From contig JABAQZ010000011.1 of the NCBI GenBank assembly GCA_019187405.1, positions 62,001-126,000 of the forward strand: 64,000 nucleotides of DNA, in the 5' to 3' direction. Below are positions 28,387 through 34,470 of this stretch, piece after piece. A model generated the notes under the pieces. That model was not told the DNA's origin. It was given only the letters and a program-made list of their open reading frames with translations, and did not search any database. Positions within the stretch are counted from its first letter, which is position 1, and each line of letters opens with the position of its first letter. The stretch is from Ignavibacteria bacterium (GTDB lineage: Bacteria; Bacteroidota; Ignavibacteria; Tepidaquicellales; Tepidaquicellaceae). Made by a program: the position numbers and the translations under genes.

Positions 28387-28950
28387 TTGAACACATCATT
28401 TAAATTTTTGAAATTACGATACTTCTTACTGATTATCATAATCGTAATGCTATTACCTGCCGCTTCTTTTTCCCAATTAGACCGTCAGAAAGTAGGCAAT
28501 GAGTCATTTTTTAATCAGCAGGGAGGATTTTTTAATTACGGAGATAAGGATAAAGTTAATATTGACGTAAATGTATGGGGATTTGTAAAATTTCCCGGGA
28601 AGTATCTGATACCCGAAGGATCAACGGTTCAGGATTTAATTTCATACAGCGGAGGTCCGAGCGTTGAAGCTAAGCTGGAAGAAATAATTTTATTCAGACC
28701 CAAAAATGATTCGCTTGGAAATTTTAAAGATGAAATTTTCAGTGTAACATACAACGACTTATTCTGGGAAGAATTAAAACATAAGAAAGACAGAATAAAT
28801 CCGATATTGAAACCAGGAGACATATTAATTTTAAAAGGGGAGCCCAGATATTTTGCAAGAGATAATGTTAATTTTATACTAAGTATCTCAGCTGTACTGA
28901 TATCACTGGGAATACTTGTGGTAACTGCAATATCAGTTGGAAAGCAATAA
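28387..28950 (+). CDS. SLBB-domain polysaccharide export protein
   Basis: 187 residues, starting at TTG 28387. A signal peptide covers about residues 1-30 (hydrophobic stretch ending ASFSQ). The middle (VNIDVNVWGFVKFPGKYLIP then EGSTVQDLISYSGGP) is a soluble-ligand-binding beta-grasp domain, and a membrane helix (SISAVLISLGILVVTAISVG) ends the protein. The N-terminal export domain of full Wza proteins is absent, so this is a short OPX-related protein that probably links Wzc to an outer-membrane partner. Paralog of 33875. It overlaps upxY by one base (TAATG). Confidence 0.82.
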   Translation: MNTSFKFLKLRYFLLIIIIVMLLPAASFSQLDRQKVGNESFFNQQGGFFNYGDKDKVNIDVNVWGFVKFPGKYLIPEGSTVQDLISYSGGPSVEAKLEEIILFRPKNDSLGNFKDEIFSVTYNDLFWEELKHKKDRINPILKPGDILILKGEPRYFARDNVNFILSISAVLISLGILVVTAISVGKQ

Positions 28951-29504
28951 TGTATATGCAAATATTGTCAGAATATAAAAAAGCAGAAAATTTTGTTGAA
29001 AGTTTTAAGAAGTGGTATGTCATTCAGACAAAACCGCGAAGCGAAAAGATTGTACAAAGACAGATCCAGATGAAAGGTGTAGAATCATATCTTCCTTTGG
29101 TGGAAAAAGTAAGGCTTTGGTCTGACAGAAAGAAAAAAATTCAGATACCATTGTTTTCCGGTTATGTTTTTGTTTATGCGGATGAATTAGAAAGAGTTAA
29201 TGCAATTATAAACACATCGGGAGCAATCAGGTATTTATTTTATGAGAAAAAGCCAGCAGTAATAAAGGACTATGAGATGGAGTTAATAAAGCAGGCATTG
29301 ACTGAGCCGGAAAAAATCAGCATTGAAGAAAAAAAGATTAATAAAGGGGATCTTATCGTTGTCTCAAAAGGACCGTTTAAAGGCATGAAAGGTTATGTAA
29401 ATGATTTCAGAGGTAAGTACAAGTTGACGGTTAATTTAGAGGAATTATCGTATTCATTCAGCATTATACTCAACTCAAGCGAAGTAAACATTACTGTAAA
29501 CTGA
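28950..29504 (+). CDS. upxY: UpxY-family NusG-like transcription antiterminator
   Basis: 184 residues. The NusG N-terminal domain is seen in KKWYVIQTKPRSEKIVQRQI, ESYLPLVE and the strand PLFSGYVFVYAD. A C-terminal KOW-type domain follows (VVSKGPFKGMKGYVNDFRGK). UpxY proteins of Bacteroidota bind RNA polymerase in the leader of a capsule operon and prevent early termination, usually of the operon they belong to. Here it could serve this operon and the divergent wzc operon, whose leader carries a terminator-like hairpin. That link is inference. Confidence 0.88.
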   Translation: MYMQILSEYKKAENFVESFKKWYVIQTKPRSEKIVQRQIQMKGVESYLPLVEKVRLWSDRKKKIQIPLFSGYVFVYADELERVNAIINTSGAIRYLFYEKKPAVIKDYEMELIKQALTEPEKISIEEKKINKGDLIVVSKGPFKGMKGYVNDFRGKYKLTVNLEELSYSFSIILNSSEVNITVN

Positions 29505-29575
29505 TATCAGTTTTCCGTTGCGGAATTATCCGGACAGCTTGAGTTTAAATGCATATAAAATTATAATAAAAAAAC

Positions 29576-29583
29576 TAACTTTG
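29576..29583 (+). promoter_or_regulatory. Possible -7 box upstream of the galE-like gene
   Basis: TAACTTTG matches the TANNTTTG consensus and lies 82 bases before the ATG at 29665, in a 160-base gap. No good TTTG -33 box is seen at the right distance, so this is weak. Confidence 0.22.
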
Positions 29584-29664
29584 TGGCTTAGAAATTTTGA
29601 TAAATGTAAGTCAATTAGCGGAGCTGTGTTCGGAATGAAATTTTAAAAAATCATAAAATTAATA

Positions 29665-30624
29665 ATGTCAAAAATTAAATTTCTTGTAACCGGAGGAGCA
29701 GGATTTATAGGTTCAAATATTGTCAGTGAATTACTTAAGTCGGGACATTATGTCAGGGTGTTGGATAATTTTTCATCCGGTAAGAGAGAAAATCTAAAAG
29801 GTTTAGAGAGCGATATTGATCTTATAGAAGGCGACATCAGGAGTTACCATATTGTTCAGCAGGCGGTTAAAGGGATAGAGGTAGTATTGCATCAAGCCGC
29901 ATTGCCTTCGGTACCCAGATCAATAAAAGATCCCATTACCACAAACGACGTAAATGTAAACGGAACATTAAACATACTTGAAGCTTCGGTGGGAAGCGGA
30001 GTGAGGAGAGTCGTATATGCTTCTTCATCTTCGGTTTACGGAGATAATCCCGAACTGCCCAAGCATGAAAACATGCTTCCAAATCCTTTATCGCCTTATG
30101 CAGTTTCGAAGCTTGCCGGAGAAAAGTACTGTACCGTTTTTTCGAGATTGTTTGAGTTGGAAACTGTAGCGCTGAGATATTTCAATGTATTCGGACCCAA
30201 TCAGGATCCTTATTCGCAGTATTCGGCAGTGATTCCAAGATTCATCAAAGCGATCATGAACGACATACCGCCGAAGATATTCGGAGACGGGGAGCAGTCA
30301 AGAGATTTTACTTATGTATCGAATGTAATAAATGCAAACATCCTTGCTTCGACATCGAGATGTGATTCAGGCATATCTCTCAACTGCGCATGTCACGGTA
30401 ACATAACATTGAATCAGTTGGTTGGCTGCATAAACGAATATCTCGGAAAAAGAATCGAGCCGGAGTATCTTCCGCCAAGAGCAGGAGACATTAAGCATTC
30501 CTATGCAGATATTAATCTTGCAAAAGAAAAAATAGATTATAATCCGGGCATTGATTTTCAAACAGGGCTAAAGCTTACAATAGAAAGTTTTGCTGAGAAA
30601 TTTGAAAAGCAAGAATATAGATAA
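29665..30624 (+). CDS. NAD-dependent UDP-sugar 4-epimerase (GalE/WbpP-like)
   Basis: 319 residues, ATG start. GGAGFIGSN (10-18) binds NAD; SSSSVYG and Tyr145/Lys149 in SPYAVSK form the active site. The stretch RYFNVFGPNQDPYSQYSAVI, then FGDGEQSRDFTYV, is that of the WbpP/TviC group, which epimerises UDP-GlcNAc or its uronate at C4, although UDP-glucose is possible. It is the last gene before the restriction-modification island, and the gap to that island is 86 bases. Confidence 0.87.
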   Translation: MSKIKFLVTGGAGFIGSNIVSELLKSGHYVRVLDNFSSGKRENLKGLESDIDLIEGDIRSYHIVQQAVKGIEVVLHQAALPSVPRSIKDPITTNDVNVNGTLNILEASVGSGVRRVVYASSSSVYGDNPELPKHENMLPNPLSPYAVSKLAGEKYCTVFSRLFELETVALRYFNVFGPNQDPYSQYSAVIPRFIKAIMNDIPPKIFGDGEQSRDFTYVSNVINANILASTSRCDSGISLNCACHGNITLNQLVGCINEYLGKRIEPEYLPPRAGDIKHSYADINLAKEKIDYNPGIDFQTGLKLTIESFAEKFEKQEYR

Positions 30625-30639
30625 ACTCAATCTGTTGTG

Positions 30640-30651
30640 CGCAACCTTAAA
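30640..30651. repeat. 12-bp direct repeat flanking the endonuclease gene (mate at 31803-31814)
   Basis: CGCAACCTTAAA occurs here and again at 31803-31814, on either side of the endonuclease gene and its 3' palindromic element. It could mark a duplication made on insertion. A chance match is possible at this length. Confidence 0.4.
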
Positions 30652-30710
30652 ACGACCGTTCGTGCATAAAATTACTGACGACTTGACTGACATTTTTTTA
30701 CCTTTGACCA

Positions 30711-31826
30711 ATGCGAGAGAACGACAAGAAATTTAAAACCGTCATAGACAAAAACACCTTTTATTGTTACAACCCTGCTTTCCAAGACAGTTATGAAAGC
30801 TATATCAATTCATTAAAGGAAACACTTCTCGTTCTTAAAAATCAAGTTGAAACACAAGGACTAAAAAAACAGCATTTTGAAGACCTGTTTGCCGACAAAG
30901 AGAATGGACTTAGGGCTTTACTTGCCCTGACTGGTTTTGCCAACGAGAGTTTGAAACGACTTATTACAGTTGTTCGGGTTGCCGACAATAAAGAACTTTC
31001 TAAACTGCTTCACAAAGACAAATGGGCTGACAACGAAAACAGCAACGACCTTAAAGAGTGGGGAGACAAAAAAATAATCAATCTGTTAAAGGACAATTCC
31101 TATTTCCGAAAAGGAATTGTAAACCTGTTTTTTGAAGGTTCAACAACACCGTTTTTGGCGCATACACTTTCACTATTTGAACTTAAGAAACTGAGTATTT
31201 CAAAATTGAAATTTGAAATACCTGCAATGATTGACACGCTTGTCCGCTACAAAGAAAAAGGATCATATTCGGGGCAAGCCGAAAATAATCCAGAGTATTT
31301 TATTGCTGAAATTCTTCGTGAGGCAGGAGTAAAATTTGAGAAGGGTGATTTGACCGAGCTTTTCAAAAATGAGCCAGTTGAAAAGCGGACGATGGACTTC
31401 ATTATTCCGAGCAAAAAATCGCCCCAAATAATAATTGAAAGTTCATTCCTCGTTACAACATCTTCGGGACAAGGTGATAAATCAAAAACCGAAGGGAACT
31501 TCAAGAAACTGATTGCAAAATATTACCGAAAAGCAAAGTTTATCGGCTTTGTTGACGGCATAGGTTGGTATGTGCGCAAGGGTGATTTAATGAGAATGGT
31601 TACCGCTTACGATGATGTTTTTACATTTCACAAAGACGAAGTTGAACGCTTCAAAGAAAATAAAAATTATTATGGCGTTACCCTGCTTCTGCAATCGCAC
31701 AAGCCAACACACAAGCAGGGTCGGGCTTTCCGCTACAATCTTTTTGCTCACCGCTCAATGCCAACACAGCAAAAAGGATTTCCGCTGCAATCCCTAACGC
31801 AACGCAACCTTAAATTAGCAGCATAA
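30711..31826 (+). CDS. Probable type II restriction endonuclease
   Basis: 371 residues. The middle (about 195-280) looks like a PD-(D/E)XK nuclease of the DpnII-like kind: NPEYFIAEILREAGVKFEKG, then MDFII with an Asp, IIIESSF with a Glu, and TSSGQGDKSKTEGNFKKL, followed by GFVDGIGWYV. A DNA methyltransferase lies 0.8 kb downstream, which fits a restriction-modification pair. The last 45 or so codons run through a palindromic repeat element (31675-31800), so the natural C-terminus may have been replaced. ATG start. The family is a judgement by eye; the recognition sequence is unknown. Confidence 0.6.
   Translation: MRENDKKFKTVIDKNTFYCYNPAFQDSYESYINSLKETLLVLKNQVETQGLKKQHFEDLFADKENGLRALLALTGFANESLKRLITVVRVADNKELSKLLHKDKWADNENSNDLKEWGDKKIINLLKDNSYFRKGIVNLFFEGSTTPFLAHTLSLFELKKLSISKLKFEIPAMIDTLVRYKEKGSYSGQAENNPEYFIAEILREAGVKFEKGDLTELFKNEPVEKRTMDFIIPSKKSPQIIIESSFLVTTSSGQGDKSKTEGNFKKLIAKYYRKAKFIGFVDGIGWYVRKGDLMRMVTAYDDVFTFHKDEVERFKENKNYYGVTLLLQSHKPTHKQGRAFRYNLFAHRSMPTQQKGFPLQSLTQRNLKLAA
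31675..31800. repeat. Nested palindromic element overlapping the endonuclease 3' end
   Basis: The outer arms GCGTTA (31675-31680) and TAACGC (31795-31800) enclose two hairpins. CCCTGCTT (31681-31688) pairs with AAGCAGGG (31713-31720), and TTTTTGCT (31741-31748) pairs with AGCAAAAA (31768-31775). A near-direct repeat TTTCCGCTRCAATC occurs at 31727-31740 and 31779-31792. The whole can fold as a three-way cruciform. I recall similar intergenic elements in Bacteroidota genomes, and the shape also resembles an integron attC site, but neither can be confirmed here. Confidence 0.7.
31803..31814. repeat. 12-bp direct repeat, second copy (mate at 30640-30651)
   Basis: CGCAACCTTAAA, identical to the copy upstream of the endonuclease gene. 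This copy lies within the last codons of that gene, two bases after the palindromic element ends. Confidence 0.4.
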
Positions 31827-31831
31827 ATTTT

Positions 31832-32395
31832 ATGATGGAAAATCATCCAAATGCTTTAGAGAAAGTAGGAATAGGTTTAGCATGTTCTGTTGAAACTTTT
31901 AAGGGTTGTAAAATTCAACTTGTAAAAAAGACATCTGGCTTTAATGGTTTGTCAACTAACAAAGATGGAGAAGTTAGAAAGATATAAGTCAAGTCAATGC
32001 AAAATCAATTTACATGGATAGCAATAAGTAGTGTAATTGCAATTGACAAATTATTTTTTGAGAGAGATTACTAGATTTATTTTGTTCTCGTTCCAGATAA
32101 TTATGTAGTGATGGTGAAAGGATTGCCCTTCTTGAAAAAACAACTATCGTTTACTTCCAATGATGAGTTTATTGAAAATTTAAATGAATGGATGAAATAT
32201 ACAAGGAGAATTTCTAAAGGTTCTGCATTAAAATTTCAACCAAAACTTAAATTGAAATTTCCTACTCCTCTGAATAAATTAGTTCAACACTTAATTGAAA
32301 ATCCCAATGACCATGAATGGCACGGGAGTGTAATTGAGATTTGGCAGAATCAAAGTGAATGGAAATGTCTTTATAAAGCACCAGAAAAAGAATAA
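31832..32395 (+). pseudogene. Gene of unknown function broken by two in-frame stop codons
   Basis: One frame of 188 codons runs from ATG 31832 to the TAA at 32393, interrupted only by TAA at 31985 and TAG at 32072. The reading between the stops (VKSMQNQFTWIAISSVIAID) and after them (IYFVLVPDNYVVMVKGLPF) looks like real protein. Each stop is one C-to-T change from a Gln codon. The first stop lies just before VKS; if it was Gln, the segment would read QVKS, which could be the end of a PD-(D/E)XK-like site, but this is weak. The part from GTG 32108 or ATG 32111 could still be made as a short protein. Its place between endonuclease and methyltransferase suggests a third part of the defence island. 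Confidence 0.5.
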
Positions 32396-32399
32396 CAAT

Positions 32400-32624
32400 A
32401 TGAGTTTAAAAATTGAACAAAGAATTATTGGAAATCAAATCACAGAATTTGAACCAAGAATTTATTCAACAGGAGTTCATTTAATTCCAATGAAAGTTGA
32501 ACTGAATGGAAAAGAAAAATTCATTTGGGTTGCCGATGAATTTGAAGATGATACTTTTATTAATGGAAAAAATATTTCTCCAAAAATCATTTCAGAAAAA
32601 ATTGAAGAAATGTTTGTTGAATAA
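32400..32624 (+). CDS. Small hypothetical protein of the restriction-modification island
   Basis: 74 residues from ATG 32400 (MSLKIEQRIIGNQ), four bases after the stop of the broken gene before it. A longer frame from 32334 overlaps that gene and is less likely. It is rich in Glu and Lys with a central KFIWVADEFEDDTFING stretch. I do not recognise a family. Position suggests it belongs with the methyltransferase that follows by about 20 bases. Confidence 0.5.
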   Translation: MSLKIEQRIIGNQITEFEPRIYSTGVHLIPMKVELNGKEKFIWVADEFEDDTFINGKNISPKIISEKIEEMFVE

Positions 32625-32644
32625 TTCAAGGCGATTGCCTGAAG

Positions 32645-33634
32645 TTGTTAAAGCAACTTCCAGACAATTCCGTTGATGTGACTTTTGCAGACCCACCTTT
32701 CAACTTAAAGAAGGGTTACAATAGTTATAAATACAGTTTAAAACTGCAAGAGTATTTGAGTTGGTGTGAGGATTGGATTTCCGAAATGGTTCGTATTACA
32801 AAACCGACAGGTTCAATTTTTTTACACAACATTCCAAAATGGCTAACTTACTACGCTGCATTTTTAAACAAACAAGCAGACTTTAAGCATTGGATAAGTT
32901 GGGATGCACCTACAGCCCCAATGGGAAAATCTTTACAACCCGGACACTACGGAATTTTATTTTACGCAAAGAAAGCCAAGCAATTAAAGTATTATGAAAT
33001 CCGCCATCCACATAAGCGCACAAGAAAGACACATATTCTTGCAAAAGATTACGGAGGTAAAAAATCAATGCTTCATCCTTTTGGACCTTTGGTTTCTGAT
33101 GTTTGGACGGACATTCATAGAATTAAACACAACAAATTCAGAGACGAGCATCCTTGCCAACTTCCAATTCATTTACTTGAGCGCATAATCTTAATGAGTT
33201 CAGACGAAGGTGACATTATTCTTGACCCATTTAACGGCACGGGAACAACAGCATTAGCAGCAAAACGACTTGGCAGACAATATATCGGCTTTGACCTTGA
33301 CAAAGAGTATGTGAAAATCACACAGCAAAAATTAGAACACGAAAAGCCTGTTTCTAAAATTGGCGACCGTTGGGTTAGTTTCTACCTTGACGAAGTTGTA
33401 ACACTTCGCAACAACGATTGGGATTACTTAAAGGATTTCTACTACATTCCAAACAACCCCGAAGAAATTGACACGACCCCGATTGTATTAAAATCAAAAG
33501 TCAGCATACAGACACCATTAAAGAGTTATGCTAAACTTAACGGAAATGGCAACGGTGAACATAAAAACCAGGCGACTTTATTTGAACCGATTGTAGAATA
33601 CGGACAGAAAAAGAAGAGAAAGGCAGCGCACTAA
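32645..33634 (+). CDS. DNA adenine/cytosine-N methyltransferase (beta-class type II)
   Basis: 329 residues from TTG 32645. The catalytic motif DPPF is near the start (FADPPFNLKKGYNSY), and the SAM motif DPFNGTGTTALAAKRLGR lies late, followed by YIGFDLDKEY, which is the beta-class order. It methylates an exocyclic amine of adenine or cytosine in a short DNA target. The codons just before the TTG (32624-32644, in frame) would read IQGDCLK, matching the conserved GDCL that normally precedes this part, yet no standard start exists further upstream before the TGA at 32618. The start may be unusual or the 5' end altered. Codon use is unlike the neighbouring sugar genes. Confidence 0.85.
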   Translation: MLKQLPDNSVDVTFADPPFNLKKGYNSYKYSLKLQEYLSWCEDWISEMVRITKPTGSIFLHNIPKWLTYYAAFLNKQADFKHWISWDAPTAPMGKSLQPGHYGILFYAKKAKQLKYYEIRHPHKRTRKTHILAKDYGGKKSMLHPFGPLVSDVWTDIHRIKHNKFRDEHPCQLPIHLLERIILMSSDEGDIILDPFNGTGTTALAAKRLGRQYIGFDLDKEYVKITQQKLEHEKPVSKIGDRWVSFYLDEVVTLRNNDWDYLKDFYYIPNNPEEIDTTPIVLKSKVSIQTPLKSYAKLNGNGNGEHKNQATLFEPIVEYGQKKKRKAAH

Positions 33635-33636
33635 AA

Positions 33637-33746
33637 GGGCTTAGCGATAGCGGGCAAGCAGTAGTTAATTGAAGTGTTGTGCTTCTATTTTAGATTTGTG
33701 CTTGTCGACAGTTTTGTGCTTCGTAATGCCCGACATCGCCAAGCCC
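33637..33746. repeat. Palindromic element after the methyltransferase gene
   Basis: The arms at 33637-33656 and 33727-33746 match at 17 of 20 positions as an inverted repeat (GGGCTTxGCGAT...CGGGCA). Between them TTGTGCTT occurs three times (33677, 33696 and 33714), spaced 19 and 18 bases. The element starts two bases after the methyltransferase stop codon, mirroring the palindrome at the end of the endonuclease gene. It is more GC-rich than its surroundings. The rest of the gap to 33875 shows nothing clear. Confidence 0.6.
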
Positions 33747-33874
33747 CGAACCGGTTTGCGAATATATATTTTTATGACTAAGATTTTTTGATAAATTTTC
33801 TTATGTTTAGACACAATTTTTAAAAACAGAAATAAATCAGGATAGATCATATTTTTAACAATCGAAACAAAATT

Positions 33875-34429
33875 TTGAAAAAATTCCGATTCAGTATTTT
33901 AATAGTACTGTTCTTTTTAATAAAATCCGGTTTAGTATATTCTCAGTTTGACAGTTCAAAAATAAAAATAGGACCGGAAGATTTACAATCAATAAAAGGT
34001 AATTATCATAATTACGCAGATAAGAATAAAGTAAACATAGAAGTTATTGTTATCGGAGGTTCTACTCCCGGTAAATATCTTATCCCGCAGGGAACAACAG
34101 TTTTTGAGCTTCTATTGATGGCAAATTCATCTTCCGAAAAGGGAGTCGAAGACGTAAAGCTTATCAGATTTTCTACTGAAACTCCGAAGTTGAAAGGAAA
34201 TGAAGTTATATTTCTTGATTTTGATAATTTGTATAATGACAGTAAAGATGAAATATTGGAAGCAATGAAAAATCCGGTCTTAAAACCTGGAGATTTGTTG
34301 GTAGTGCCAAAGGTTGAAGAAAAGTACACATTCTGGTTTTATGCCAGGGAAATTATTTCATATATTGGAACGTTTATTTCGTTTTATTACCTGATTTATA
34401 ATGTAGTAAGAGACGTTAGAAGGGATTGA
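33875..34429 (+). CDS. SLBB-domain polysaccharide export protein (second copy)
   Basis: 184 residues from TTG 33875. A signal peptide (KKFRFSILIVLFFLIKSGLV then YSQ) is followed by a beta-grasp domain with VNIEVIVIGGSTPGKYLIPQ and GTTVFELLLMANS, then VLKPGDLLVVPK and a C-terminal membrane helix. The plan is the same as the protein at 28387, with which it shares the NYxDKxKVNI and KYLIPxGxTV segments. It is probably the partner of the Wzc that follows after 41 bases. It opens the long plus-strand operon behind the restriction-modification island. Confidence 0.82.
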   Translation: MKKFRFSILIVLFFLIKSGLVYSQFDSSKIKIGPEDLQSIKGNYHNYADKNKVNIEVIVIGGSTPGKYLIPQGTTVFELLLMANSSSEKGVEDVKLIRFSTETPKLKGNEVIFLDFDNLYNDSKDEILEAMKNPVLKPGDLLVVPKVEEKYTFWFYAREIISYIGTFISFYYLIYNVVRDVRRD

Positions 34430-34470
34430 TTAATTTTTACAATTTGTAAAAATTTTAATTTAGATTAGAA

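Noticed and set aside
31985-32074. Recoded TAA/TAG as glutamine
   Set aside because: All other genes in the window end at TAA, TAG or TGA in the normal way, so the two stops are best read as mutations.
32334-32624. Longer 96-residue version of the small gene at 32400
   Set aside because: The extra 22 residues overlap the preceding frame, and the ATG at 32400 gives a clean start four bases after that frame's stop.
33677-33721. CRISPR-like array (three TTGTGCTT repeats)
   Set aside because: The repeats are only 8 bases, the spacers about 10 bases, and no cas genes are present.
31675-33746. Proven integron attC sites
   Set aside because: The palindromes resemble attC in shape only. No integrase or typical core sites were found, so they are listed as repeats.
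33665-33850. 61-residue frame on the minus strand
   Set aside because: It runs through the palindromic element and has no protein-like features.
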